Source: Streptomyces sp. CBMA123 (lineage in GTDB: Bacteria > Actinomycetota > Actinomycetes > Streptomycetales > Streptomycetaceae). From it: a DNA stretch of 47,217 nucleotides. Shown in pieces: positions 35,260 to 43,407 of this stretch. The notes below the pieces were generated by a model. The model had not been told where the DNA came from. It did not search any database and saw only the letters and a program-made list of their open reading frames with translations. The position numbers were made by a program, and so were the translations under genes. How positions within the stretch are numbered: position 1 is the first letter of the stretch; each line of letters starts with the position of its first letter. Location: positions 1 through 47,217 of the forward strand of contig NZ_MECK01000390.1 of NCBI RefSeq assembly GCF_014596465.1. The letters run 5' to 3'.

Positions 35260-36467
35260 GGCAGCTCCACGGTGATCGTGGTGGGGCCCCCGGTGGGGCT
35301 GACGACCGTGACGCAGCCGTCGAGGGCCTGCGCCCGGCCCCGGAGACCGGCCAGCCCGCTGCCGCCGGTCTCCCGGGCGCCACCGACGCCGTTGTCGGTG
35401 ACGACGACCGTCAGCCTGTCCTCGGCGCGCCACACCCTCAGCCCCGCCTCGGTGGCCCGGCTGTGCTTGGCCACGTTCGTCAGCGCCTCGGTGACCGCGA
35501 AGTAGGCGACCGTCTCGATGGCCGCCGGGATCCGGTGCAGCTCGCCGATGTCGAGCGAGACCGGCACGCCGCCCCGGGCGGCGACGGTGCGCAGAGCTCC
35601 CGGCAGCCCGCGGTCGGCGAGGATGGGTGGGTAGATTCCGCGGAGCACCTCGCGAAGGTCGACCATCGCTTCCTCGTTGATGTCGGTCGCCTCGCGCAGC
35701 ATCCGGGCGACGGTGGCTGGGTCATGGTCGAGGCACCGCCGGGCCATCGCGAGCCGCATGGCCATGGCCACCAGCCGGGCCTGGGTGCCGTCGTGCAGGT
35801 CGCGCTCGATCCGCCGCAGCTCGGCGCCGTGCGCTTCGAGTGCGTCACTGCGGGTGCGGGTGAGCGTGGCCACGCGATCGGCGAGTCGCTGGGTGCGCGA
35901 CGGTGCGAGCAGGGCGAGGGTCAGCCGGGCGTAGCCCGTGGCGAGCGTCGGCAGGGCCAGGCAGCCGACGGCGAACAGGACGGTCCCCACGGACGGACCG
36001 GCGATCGTTCCGGTCCAGCCGACCCGGATGTCCAGCACCGTCGTCGGCCTGTCCTCCACCGGAAACGTCCACGAGAGCGGCAGCGCCACCAGCAGCAGGG
36101 CGTTGCCGGCGCAGAGGACCGCGGCGAGCCCGCAGGCGAGGCCGAACGTGACGTGCAGGGGGAGCCAGTACAGATGACGGGGCAGGGCGATGCTCTGCGC
36201 GCGAACCGGGCGGCCGAGCAGACGACCGGCCCGCTGCCGATGTCGTTCGGCCCATGCCTGTCGCATGCCCGGGTGGCAGAGCAGCAGGAACGACAGCAGG
36301 CTCATGGCCGCGGTGCCGAATTCCCCGAGCAGATAGACCGTGGCCCGCGGCAGCAGCGACACCCAGCCGCGGACGGCCGGAGCACACCGGGATGCGGCGC
36401 GCATTACAGCTGACTGTAGTTCTTTCCCTGCGGAGGAGGGTATGGGCTCATCAGTGCTGGAGGCCAT
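35250..36467 (-). CDS. NarL-type sensor histidine kinase
   Basis: 405 aa from the ATG at 36467; an ATG 21 codons later is possible. Membrane segments lie at about 43-64, 101-133 and 157-188. The dimerisation domain has the phospho-acceptor His225 in RRIERDLHDGTQARL, followed by LREVLRGIYPPIL and an HATPase domain with TEALTNVAKHS (N box), DNGVGG and GSGLAGLRGRA (G boxes). This is the HisKA_3 class that partners NarL/LuxR regulators, here the overlapping downstream gene. There is no large external sensor domain, so the signal may be sensed in the membrane, possibly peptide- or cell-envelope-related. Confidence 0.93.
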   Translation of the reverse strand: MASSTDEPIPSSAGKELQSAVMRAASRCAPAVRGWVSLLPRATVYLLGEFGTAAMSLLSFLLLCHPGMRQAWAERHRQRAGRLLGRPVRAQSIALPRHLYWLPLHVTFGLACGLAAVLCAGNALLLVALPLSWTFPVEDRPTTVLDIRVGWTGTIAGPSVGTVLFAVGCLALPTLATGYARLTLALLAPSRTQRLADRVATLTRTRSDALEAHGAELRRIERDLHDGTQARLVAMAMRLAMARRCLDHDPATVARMLREATDINEEAMVDLREVLRGIYPPILADRGLPGALRTVAARGGVPVSLDIGELHRIPAAIETVAYFAVTEALTNVAKHSRATEAGLRVWRAEDRLTVVVTDNGVGGARETGGSGLAGLRGRAQALDGCVTVVSPTGGPTTITVELPCG

Positions 36468-36593
36468 AACATTCCGCTCAAGCTGATTGTCCGGAACCGG
36501 AGATGGATAATATCGGCCCACCTCCGCCGGAGTGGAAACGGGTACGGCGGACCGGTCGCACAACCTACCTCCCGAGCGTTGAAAGAGATCGAC
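36468..36593. promoter_or_regulatory. Divergent promoter region between sensor kinase and pseudo-ATPase gene
   Basis: 126 bp with no gene. It contains CCGCTCAAG on the plus strand at about 36475 and GTTTCCACTCCGGCGG on the minus strand. Both fragments resemble parts of the 23-bp motif, but not one complete copy. Promoter elements cannot be named with confidence. Confidence 0.4.
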
Positions 36594-37235
36594 ATGACAG
36601 ACCATCGTCCGGCCCTGCACGTGCGCCATGTCAGCGCGATCGGAGCCGGGGGCATCGAGTCCGGATATGTGATCGAGAACGTGAGTCTCGGGTGCGAGGC
36701 CGGCACCTGGACGGCGTTGGCCGGGCCGGCCGCCGCGGACCGGACAGGCGTCCTGCGGTGCGCCGCGGGGCTGGATCCGGTGACGGCGGGCGAGGTTCGT
36801 CGCGCCGAGGGTCTGCGGCTGGCACACATCGGGCTCCTGCCGGTGACGGAACAGTTGGCGACGGTCGGCACGCTCGCCTCGGTGCTCGACCGACTGCCCT
36901 CCGGGGGAGGCGAGTTGCTGGGTGAGGCGGTGCACCGGCTGGGCCTGTGGGAGGAGCGGGACACCCCCGTGCGCGAGCTGACGGAGGGTCGGCAACGCGC
37001 GGCCGCGGTCGCGGTCGCGCTCGCCGACGCCCCCGGCGTGCTGCTCGCCGACGGCCTCACCGGCGGACTGCCGCCCGCCGGCGCGGCGGCGATCCTGGAC
37101 CTGCTGCGCGACTTGGTGGACCGGCGGGGACTCTGCGTGCTGGCGTCGGCCGTGGGCCTGGCCGAGCTGGAACGGGCCGACACGGTGGTGCTGTTGGCCG
37201 GGGGTCGCGTGGTCGAGACGCGGGTCATGCGCTAG
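36594..37235 (+). CDS. Degenerate ABC-transporter ATPase (pseudo-ATPase)
   Basis: 213 aa from the ATG at 36594 (AAAGAG upstream); an in-frame TTG lies five codons earlier. The overall layout is that of a LolD/MacB ATPase, but every catalytic motif is altered. Walker A reads GPAAADRTG, without the GK[ST]. The signature reads LTEGRQRAAAV instead of LSGGQ. The Walker B region reads LLADGLTGGL, losing the catalytic Glu of DEPTGAL. The H-loop reads LASAVGLAE. The frame is intact over its length with normal GC-rich codons, so it is not a decaying pseudogene. It may be a regulatory or structural partner of the exporter or two-component system. It overlaps the convergent ArsR gene by 11 bp. Confidence 0.75.
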   Translation: MTDHRPALHVRHVSAIGAGGIESGYVIENVSLGCEAGTWTALAGPAAADRTGVLRCAAGLDPVTAGEVRRAEGLRLAHIGLLPVTEQLATVGTLASVLDRLPSGGGELLGEAVHRLGLWEERDTPVRELTEGRQRAAAVAVALADAPGVLLADGLTGGLPPAGAAAILDLLRDLVDRRGLCVLASAVGLAELERADTVVLLAGGRVVETRVMR

Positions 37236-38208
37236 CGCCGCGGGACCGCGGATTGCCGCGCAGCTCACCTGCCTGCGGATGGCCCGGGGTGCCCGGGGGA
37301 CTGGTGAGCTCGGTCGGCAAGTCCCCTTGCAGGAGCGCCAAGCCGAGCGGGGTGAGGGTGTGGGTGGCGGTGGTGCGGTTGCGAATCGTCGCGATCAGAC
37401 CCGCTTCGCGCAGGACGGTGGCCTGCTTGCTGGCGCCGGAGAGGGAGATGCCGAGCCGGTCGGACAGATCGCCGGTGGTGCCGCTCTCGGACAGCGCGCG
37501 CAGGGCGGCCGCCCGGGTGGCCCCGACGAGGGCGGCCAGCGCCCGGTCGCCCTCGACCCCTGACTCCTCGGGGGCCGGCTCCAGGTCGTTGAGGTGCAGC
37601 GGCACGGAGAAGACGAGCGCGGGCAGGCTGGACTGCCGCTCGGAGCGGATGAGCACGCAGGTCTTGGCGGGAAGGAAGAGCGAGGGGCTCAGGATCAGGC
37701 CGCGCCCGTCGAGTTTGATGTCGAGGTCGAGGTCGGATGCGATGTGCATCTCCGACGACTCCCAGGTCACCTTGGGGTGCAGGCCGGCGAGCAGGAACTC
37801 GATGCCGTTGGTGATCGCCATCCGCCCGCGCACGTCACGCTCGATCTCCAGTCGGGCCTGCATCCGCGACCAGAACGGCAGGACGCCCGCGCAGCAGAAC
37901 AGGACGGCCACCTGGGCGAGGCTGCGAGCCCGGGCGCGCACGGCCGACGGCACCGAGTCCGCGTCGGCTCCGTCCCGTTCGAGCAGCCACAGGAGATCGG
38001 GGACCACCTGATACTCGGACACGACCTTGTCCACGGCGGGCAGATCGTCGCCGAGGCGCTCACGCACGAACCGGTGCCAACCGACACTGGCGCGGGCCCG
38101 GTCACGCCCGAAACGGTGAAGTGCGAAGACTGCTTCGGACATCGGCCCTAAGGTATGAACCATTCTTAACCGTTGAATGTCTTCGCTTGTTACGTGAATG
38201 CGCAACAC
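37225..38208 (-). CDS. ArsR-type (winged-helix) transcriptional regulator with TTA codons
   Basis: 327 aa from the GTG at 38208. The N-terminus (LRIHVTSEDIQRLR, then ALHRFGRDRARA) matches a large actinomycete ArsR-like family that starts with LRIHFT, supporting this start. The long middle domain is family-typical. The C-terminal HTH is at about 245-305 (RALSESGTTGDLSDRLGISLSGASKQATVLREAGL). Codons 14 and 20 are TTA, the rare leucine codon read by bldA tRNA, so translation is probably tied to development. No arsenic-binding cysteine pair is evident. Position inside the cluster suggests a pathway regulator. Confidence 0.85.
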   Translation of the reverse strand: MLRIHVTSEDIQRLRMVHTLGPMSEAVFALHRFGRDRARASVGWHRFVRERLGDDLPAVDKVVSEYQVVPDLLWLLERDGADADSVPSAVRARARSLAQVAVLFCCAGVLPFWSRMQARLEIERDVRGRMAITNGIEFLLAGLHPKVTWESSEMHIASDLDLDIKLDGRGLILSPSLFLPAKTCVLIRSERQSSLPALVFSVPLHLNDLEPAPEESGVEGDRALAALVGATRAAALRALSESGTTGDLSDRLGISLSGASKQATVLREAGLIATIRNRTTATHTLTPLGLALLQGDLPTELTSPPGTPGHPQAGELRGNPRSRGASA

Positions 38209-38573
38209 TGACGCCCCCGTGTCACACCTGAATACGCCATTTGTGCGGAGAGCCTAATGGCGTGTCGTGGACAATGGCAAGATCGGGTCCTTTCGATCTT
38301 GCCCGGGCTGTGAGATGGAGATGTGGTGAAGCTCGTTGATCACTTGTCGAAGGGCGCGTGACCCGCTCGATAGCATTTGTTTGCCGAGTTGAGGAACGTG
38401 TCGGGGAATCGAAATGTTACCCGCCGGTTCCGGCCGGCCGCCGGGCCGACAGGTGACGGTGTATCACATCGGCTCAGTCCGGCGCGAGTTGGTGGTGACA
38501 GCCGCATATGCCGCACGCCCTGCGCCGCATGCCGCACGCCGCCGGCCGGCTGGCCGGCGGCGCCGTCCGCTGC
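38209..38573. other. 365-bp intergenic region with a dyad and a terminator
   Basis: No gene is supportable. From the left it holds the ArsR promoter region, then a perfect 10-bp inverted repeat (38276-38285 with 38294-38303, 8-nt loop) that could be an operator or an old terminator, then lower-GC sequence at about 38340-38420. It ends with the hairpin of the MppO gene. Short open frames here have no ribosome-binding site or coding pattern. Confidence 0.5.
38537..38562 (-). terminator. Hairpin terminator after the MppO-like gene
   Basis: An 11-bp G/C stem (38537-38547 with 38552-38562) and 4-nt loop begin 12 bp past the stop of the oxygenase gene. There is no U-tract. It probably ends the MFS-oxygenase operon. 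Confidence 0.75.
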
Positions 38574-39602
38574 TCAGTGGATTACCCGCGACTCCGCCGA
38601 CAACCGCGTGTGCCGGGACTTTCGCAGATCGCGGGTGATATTCAGCCGACGCAGCCAGCGGTCGGTTCCGTCGAAACGCGCCTGGAAAGGCTTGCGGCCG
38701 TGGACCACGCGATAGTTGTCAATGTAAACGATATCGCCGGGAGCCAGGGCCACTCCGCTCATCGCGCTGTCCAGGGCCGCTCCGATCACCTCCAGTGCCC
38801 GCTGCTCGGATTCGCCCTGCACGCCCCGCATGTAATAGGGATCCAGTCGGACGTACGGATCCTTCGGAGAACCGAAGAGCACCGCGACCGGCTCGGGGGA
38901 CCGCAGGGCGCTCTCCACCCGCTCGGCGCTGCGCCGCTTCAGCTCGACCACCTCGGGATCCTCCCGGCCGCCCGCGGCCTGGTTCTGCGGACGGTGCGAG
39001 TCGTCCGGCAGGATCCGGAACCGCTCCTCCGCCAGGGCGGCGCGCGTCGCGTCGTCGAGCCGGACGTCGGCGATGTCGGCGAAGGTCGTCTCCACCCCGT
39101 CGGGGTTGCGCAGGCACATGAGGCCCAGGTAGTCGGTGCGCAGGGGGTGGAAGGCGTCCTCGGTGTGCCAGGCGAGCGTCTCCGCGCTTCCCCAGCCGAT
39201 CTGACCGTGCTCGTGGGCACGGATCGGGAAGATGTCGTGCATGACCCGGCCGTCCTGCTGGGTGGCCCAGCCGATCGGCTCGCCGAGCAGGCAACTGATC
39301 AGCAGGAACGGGATGTCGAGGCGCAGCGTCGCGTCCGGCGCCTCCTTGTCGCGCCAGTCCGGCGGGGTGGGGCCGAGGTCGGCGTCGTCGACCGGCAGTC
39401 CGGACACGACCAGCACGCCCGACGGCTCGGTCAGCTTGAAGTCGACCAGCGCCGTCCGCAGTCCGCGGGGCAGCTCGTGCGCGTAGACCTGGGCGGCCCG
39501 GTGCAGGGCGGGATCCTCGATGGACGAGAAGCGCCCGGTGACCTCCGCGGTGATCTTGCCGATCGTTACGAGGTCCTCGTCGCTCAACCGTAGTTTCAGC
39601 AT
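38574..39602 (-). CDS. mppO: MppO-like Fe(II)/2-oxoglutarate oxygenase (enduracididine beta-hydroxylase)
   Basis: 342 aa, ATG at 39602. Belongs to the clavaminate synthase-like/VioC-OrfP-AsnO group of amino-acid beta-hydroxylases. Metal ligands are His146 and Glu148 in AWHTEDAFHP, with the family's Glu in place of Asp, and the distal His301 in YRVVHGRKPF; the 2-oxoglutarate Arg is in RWLRRLN. LMCLRNPDGVETTFADI is also characteristic. The known relative MppO beta-hydroxylates enduracididine after MppP/Q/R. VioC-like action on arginine is an alternative, but mppP/Q/R in the same cluster favour enduracididine. It lies 22 bp behind the MFS gene, so they are co-transcribed. Confidence 0.85.
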   Translation of the reverse strand: MLKLRLSDEDLVTIGKITAEVTGRFSSIEDPALHRAAQVYAHELPRGLRTALVDFKLTEPSGVLVVSGLPVDDADLGPTPPDWRDKEAPDATLRLDIPFLLISCLLGEPIGWATQQDGRVMHDIFPIRAHEHGQIGWGSAETLAWHTEDAFHPLRTDYLGLMCLRNPDGVETTFADIADVRLDDATRAALAEERFRILPDDSHRPQNQAAGGREDPEVVELKRRSAERVESALRSPEPVAVLFGSPKDPYVRLDPYYMRGVQGESEQRALEVIGAALDSAMSGVALAPGDIVYIDNYRVVHGRKPFQARFDGTDRWLRRLNITRDLRKSRHTRLSAESRVIH

Positions 39603-39624
39603 CTTCTTCCTCCGTTGTCGGTGG

Positions 39625-40878
39625 TCAGGAGTGCGCCGGCTGTCGTGCGGCCGACGGACGGGGCAGCGTCAGCCGGCGCAGGGTCGGGCTCAGGGTCGCG
39701 CCGGCGGCGACGACGACCAGCAGCGCGGCCGCGCCGAGGATGCTCACGGTGCCGTCCCGGGTGCCGGTGGACAGCACACCGGCGGTGACCGGGCCTACCG
39801 TGGCGGCCAGTTCGGAGCCGAGAGCGACCAGGCCGGACAGGCGTCCGCGCAGCCCGTCGGGCACGGCCGACAGCTGGCAGGTGATCACGGTCGTGTTCGC
39901 GACCGGCATGGCCATCGCGGCCACGCCCAGCAGGATGCCGAGCGGCACGCCGCGCGGCGCGTACGCCATGGCGCCGGCGACCGCGGCGAAGACCCAGGTC
40001 GAGCCGATGACCAGCACGGCCGGCGACAGCGCCGCCGCGTGCAGCCGGTCGGCGACCAGGGCGCCGATCAGGCCGCCCGCGCCGAAGCACGTCATCATCA
40101 GGCCCATCTGCCCGGGCGCGACGTGGTCCTGGCCCGACACGATGAGCACCAGCACGACCAGGGTGTGGAACGCGAGGTTCACGCCGACGATCCAGGCCAT
40201 CGTCGCCCGGATGGTCCGCATCCGCAGCAGCGGCCCGAACCCGCCGGCCCGCGGTGCGGCGGCGGGCGCGGTGCCTTCGCCCGCCGGGTGGGGCGCGGCG
40301 GCACGCCGCGGCAGGTGCAGCGCCGCCAGCGCCACGAACGACAGCGTGAGCGCCGAGGTGTTCAGCGTGAACGGCAGTACCTGGTGCAGCCCGAACGTGA
40401 AGCCCGCCAGTGCCGGACCGATCAGCAGCGCGGCGAACGGCCGGGCCGCGTTGCGCGCCAGCGCCTGCGGCAGCTGGTCCTCGGGCACGACCTGGGGCAG
40501 CGCCGCGTTCTCGGCCGGGACGAAGACGCCGGCGGCCGCGCCCTCGACGACCGCCACCAGGAGCACCTGCCACAGCGGGCAGCTGCCCAGCAGGACGGCG
40601 ACGGCGACGCTGAGCATCGCCACCGTACGGACCCCCTGGGCGGCCAGCATCACCCGCTTGCGGTCCACGCGGTCGGCCAGCGCCCCGGCGGGCAGGCTGA
40701 CCAGCGTACGGGCGCCGGCGAGCACCGCGGCGACGCCGGAGACGTCGGCCGCCGATCCTCCCCGGGTGAGCAGCAGCAGCGGGAACGCGACGTACGCGAT
40801 CTCGCCGGCCAGTTCGGACAGGAACATCCCCGACCAGAGGATGCGGTAGTTCCGGTTGTGCGGCAGGGGTGTGGTCAT
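39625..40878 (-). CDS. MFS exporter, EntS-like
   Basis: 417 aa, ATG with AGGGAAG seven bases upstream. About 12 hydrophobic segments; the loop between helices 2 and 3 carries GALADRVDRKRVM, the MFS motif A. FFLSEL-like N-terminal wording (FLSELAGEIAYVAFPLLL) and a central Pro/Ala-rich loop at about 205-225 resemble the EntS/macrolide-efflux MFS_3 group. It is first in the operon with the oxygenase gene. Probable product or intermediate efflux, supplementing the MacB-type exporter. Confidence 0.88.
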   Translation of the reverse strand: MTTPLPHNRNYRILWSGMFLSELAGEIAYVAFPLLLLTRGGSAADVSGVAAVLAGARTLVSLPAGALADRVDRKRVMLAAQGVRTVAMLSVAVAVLLGSCPLWQVLLVAVVEGAAAGVFVPAENAALPQVVPEDQLPQALARNAARPFAALLIGPALAGFTFGLHQVLPFTLNTSALTLSFVALAALHLPRRAAAPHPAGEGTAPAAAPRAGGFGPLLRMRTIRATMAWIVGVNLAFHTLVVLVLIVSGQDHVAPGQMGLMMTCFGAGGLIGALVADRLHAAALSPAVLVIGSTWVFAAVAGAMAYAPRGVPLGILLGVAAMAMPVANTTVITCQLSAVPDGLRGRLSGLVALGSELAATVGPVTAGVLSTGTRDGTVSILGAAALLVVVAAGATLSPTLRRLTLPRPSAARQPAHS

Positions 40879-41135
40879 GCCGTGGCTTCCCTGTGTGACG
40901 GCGGCTGACTCCACCGAGTCTTGCGGCGTCGGGGCGAGCCTCGCCACGAAGTTGACCCGTGGACGAAACTCCGAGGCCAGCCACCTCCCCGTCTCCGGCG
41001 CGGGACGCGACCTGTGCAATGTCGGCACGGTTCAAGTTCGTTGAGGACGGAGGCGGGTGCCTCGATATTTGAGGGCTGAGTCGTGTCCGGCCTCCGGCAC
41101 GGCAGCAGCGAGCCACGACGGAAGGTTGTCCCCCC
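40879..41135. promoter_or_regulatory. Divergent promoter region between MFS and mannosyltransferase genes
   Basis: 257 bp with no gene. The recurring 23-bp motif lies at 41014-41036, 100 bp before the mannosyltransferase start and 136 bp before the MFS start on the other strand, so it could serve either. No clear -10/-35 pair stands out. Confidence 0.5.
41014..41036 (+). promoter_or_regulatory. Copy of the cluster's recurring 23-bp motif
   Basis: Reads GTGCAATGTCGG then CACGGTTCAAG. It matches 18 of 23 positions of the first copy before NRPS-A, including GCA, the T-x-T-C core, CAC and the GTTCAAG end. Position and orientation relative to the downstream gene are like those at NRPS-A (100 and 86 bp). 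Confidence 0.5.
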
Positions 41136-42716
41136 ATGACTTTCGCGCCAGCAACCGCGTCCTCGGAACAAGAGGTGCCCGCACCGCCGGAGGGGCTGAC
41201 TCCCGTTCCGTGGCGGCCGGTTGCGCTGATCGCCGCCGCGATGACGGTGGGCCTGCTGCTGCTGGCCACCCGGCACGGCTACCACATCGACGAGCTCTAC
41301 ACCCGGGTGGCGAGCCGCCATCTCGCGTGGGGCTACGTCGACCAGCCGCCGCTCGTCGCGCTCGTCGGCAAGGTCGAGACGGCGCTGTTCGGGGACAGCC
41401 TCCTCGCCTTCCGGCTGGTGCCGGCGCTGCTGGCCGCGATCGCCGTGGTGCTCGCCCCGGTGATCGCCCGCGAGTTGGGCGCCGGCCGCCGGGCGCAGAT
41501 ACTCGCGGCGTTCATGGCGTTCGCCTCCGGCCTGGTCATGTACACCGGCCACATCATGGGCACCAACAACTGGGACGAGCTGTCCTGGATCACGTCGTCC
41601 TGGCTGCTGATCCGACTGGTGCGCACCCGCGACACCCGTCTGTGGTGGGCGATCGGCGTCGTGGTCGGCGTCGGCCTGACCGCCAAGTACCTGCTCGTCC
41701 TGCTGCTCCTGTGCCTCGGGGCCGGGCTGCTGGTGTTCGGACCGCGGACGGTGTTCCGGACCTGGCGCTTCCCGGCCGCGATCGGTGTGGCCACGGTCAT
41801 CGCCTCACCGGTGCTGATCTGGCAGATGACGCACGGCATGCCCCAGCTGGAGATGGAGGCCGCGCTGTCCACGGCGCTGGCGTCGCTGTCCCGCAGCAGC
41901 TTCCTGCCGATGCAGCTCCTGCTCATCGGACTCTTCCTGAACCCGGTGTGGATCGCCGGGCTGGTCGCGCTGCTGCGCCGTCCCGAGTGGCGCGCCTACC
42001 GGTTCGTCGGCTGGGCGTACCTGCTGATGGTGGTCGTGCTGCTGGTCATCGGCGGGCAGGGCGCCTACACGACCGCGCTGCAGTACGTCCTCCTCGTCGC
42101 GGGGGCCGTGGTCGTCGACCGGTGGGCGCGCACCGTCCGGCGACTCTGGGTGATCGGCGGGCTGACCGGGCTCAACGCGGTGCTCTGCGCGGTGCTGCTG
42201 CTGCCGACGCTGCCGATCAACACGTACGCGGACAACCCCGTCCTCAGCAAACTGGCCATCGTTCAGTTCGACCAGGCCGGCTGGCCCGAACTGACCCGTC
42301 AGGTGAGCGCCGTCTACCGGTCGCTGCCGTCGGACGAGCAGGCGCACACCGTCATCTACGGCAACCACTACGGCCAGGCCGGCGCGATCGACAAGTGGGG
42401 GCCGAAGTACGGGCTGCCGCAGTCGTACAGCGGCCACAACTCGTACGCCGACTACGGCCGGCCCGGCGACGACAAGACGACCGTGATCACCATCGGCGTC
42501 GACAAGGAGCAGTTCGGCAAGCTCTTCCAGTCGTGCGAGGACCGCGGCGAGTACAGGAACGACCTGCCGGTGTCCGACAACGGCCAGAAGTTCATGGTGT
42601 GCCGCGGCCCGCTGAAGCCCTGGTCGCAACTGTGGGAGCAGCTGCGCTGGATCGGCTTCCAGTGCCCCTACACGGCCGAGGCGATCACGGCGACCAGCAC
42701 CAAGGAGTGCGACTGA
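41136..42716 (+). CDS. GT39/ArnT-PMT-like membrane mannosyltransferase
   Basis: 526 aa with about 10-11 hydrophobic helices and a soluble C-terminal tail (about 385-526). The first external loop has YHIDELYTRVASRHLAWGYVDQPPL, carrying the Asp-Glu pair essential in lipid-sugar-dependent GT-C enzymes, and the DQPPL motif common in bacterial GT39 proteins. These use polyprenyl-phosphate sugars on the outer membrane face. Mannopeptimycin, ramoplanin and teicoplanin-type clusters have such enzymes. With the polyprenyl-phosphomannose synthase at the other end of the cluster, it likely adds mannose to the peptide during or after export. Its stop is 13 bp from the convergent FHA gene stop, marking the right cluster border. 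Confidence 0.87.
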   Translation: MTFAPATASSEQEVPAPPEGLTPVPWRPVALIAAAMTVGLLLLATRHGYHIDELYTRVASRHLAWGYVDQPPLVALVGKVETALFGDSLLAFRLVPALLAAIAVVLAPVIARELGAGRRAQILAAFMAFASGLVMYTGHIMGTNNWDELSWITSSWLLIRLVRTRDTRLWWAIGVVVGVGLTAKYLLVLLLLCLGAGLLVFGPRTVFRTWRFPAAIGVATVIASPVLIWQMTHGMPQLEMEAALSTALASLSRSSFLPMQLLLIGLFLNPVWIAGLVALLRRPEWRAYRFVGWAYLLMVVVLLVIGGQGAYTTALQYVLLVAGAVVVDRWARTVRRLWVIGGLTGLNAVLCAVLLLPTLPINTYADNPVLSKLAIVQFDQAGWPELTRQVSAVYRSLPSDEQAHTVIYGNHYGQAGAIDKWGPKYGLPQSYSGHNSYADYGRPGDDKTTVITIGVDKEQFGKLFQSCEDRGEYRNDLPVSDNGQKFMVCRGPLKPWSQLWEQLRWIGFQCPYTAEAITATSTKECD

Positions 42717-42729
42717 GCCGGCGGCCCGG

Positions 42730-43407
42730 TCATCGCCGGTCCCCCTCACCCGGCCGGTCGACGGAGATCCAGAGCGTGCAGTCCGCGGCCAGCCGCAGCA
42801 CGTCGCCGTCCCTGAGGGGGGTCCGCGCACCGGCGCAGGCCGGGCTGCCGTTCACGAAGGTGCCGTTGGTGGAGTGTTCGTCCCGCACCCACGCGGTGCC
42901 GTCCGGTTCCAGGCCGACGGTCGCGTGGTGGCGGGAGACGTTGTCGTAGCGCTCCAGCAGGCCCTGGGTGGTGTGGGCGGCCGGCGCGCGGCCGAGGAGC
43001 AGCGTGCTGCCCGGCGTCACGGTGCGCTCCACCGCACCGAACCGGATCCGCAGGACGGCGGTGGGGAGGTCACGGCGGGTCGTGTGCGCGTCCACGGCCC
43101 GCCCGCCGGAGCCGGCGGTACGGGACGGGGGCGCCTCGTCCAGCATCCGCTGGCAGGCCACGCACACCTGATTGGTCGGCACCGGAACCGGGGCTCCGCA
43201 GTGCGGGCAGGCCCGCGGCCGCGCCTCCTCCGACGGATCCCCCTCGTCCACCGTCCCCGGGGCCCCCGCCCCGGTCGTGGGCGCGGGCGGTCCGGGCAGC
43301 GGGTACCGGGCGACGGCCGGGCGGCTGAGATTGCCGGAGCAGCCCCGGCAGACGAGATCGTCGTCCTCCGCCGCCAGGCCGCAGGACGAACAGATCAGCT
43401 GCGCCAC
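42730..43407 (-). CDS. Zinc-ribbon protein with C-terminal FHA domain
   Basis: 225 aa, GTG at 43407 overlapping the radical SAM gene stop by 13 bp. Two zinc ribbons are visible: CSSCG with CRGC at residues 6-23, and CPHCG with CVAC at about 67-85. A Pro/Gly/Ala linker leads to an FHA domain at about 115-220 with all hallmarks: LLLGR, NVSRHHATV, DEHSTNGTFVNG and LRDGDVLRLA. The FHA domain is canonical, so phosphothreonine binding is expected, implying a kinase outside the window or the one at the left edge. Last gene of the right-flank unit; likely an adaptor. Confidence 0.88.
   Translation of the reverse strand: MAQLICSSCGLAAEDDDLVCRGCSGNLSRPAVARYPLPGPPAPTTGAGAPGTVDEGDPSEEARPRACPHCGAPVPVPTNQVCVACQRMLDEAPPSRTAGSGGRAVDAHTTRRDLPTAVLRIRFGAVERTVTPGSTLLLGRAPAAHTTQGLLERYDNVSRHHATVGLEPDGTAWVRDEHSTNGTFVNGSPACAGARTPLRDGDVLRLAADCTLWISVDRPGEGDRR

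Noticed and set aside
38276..38303. Perfect 10-bp inverted repeat as a known operator or attachment site
   Set aside because: It is noted within the intergenic entry, but no second copy or recognisable consensus was found, so no specific function is claimed.
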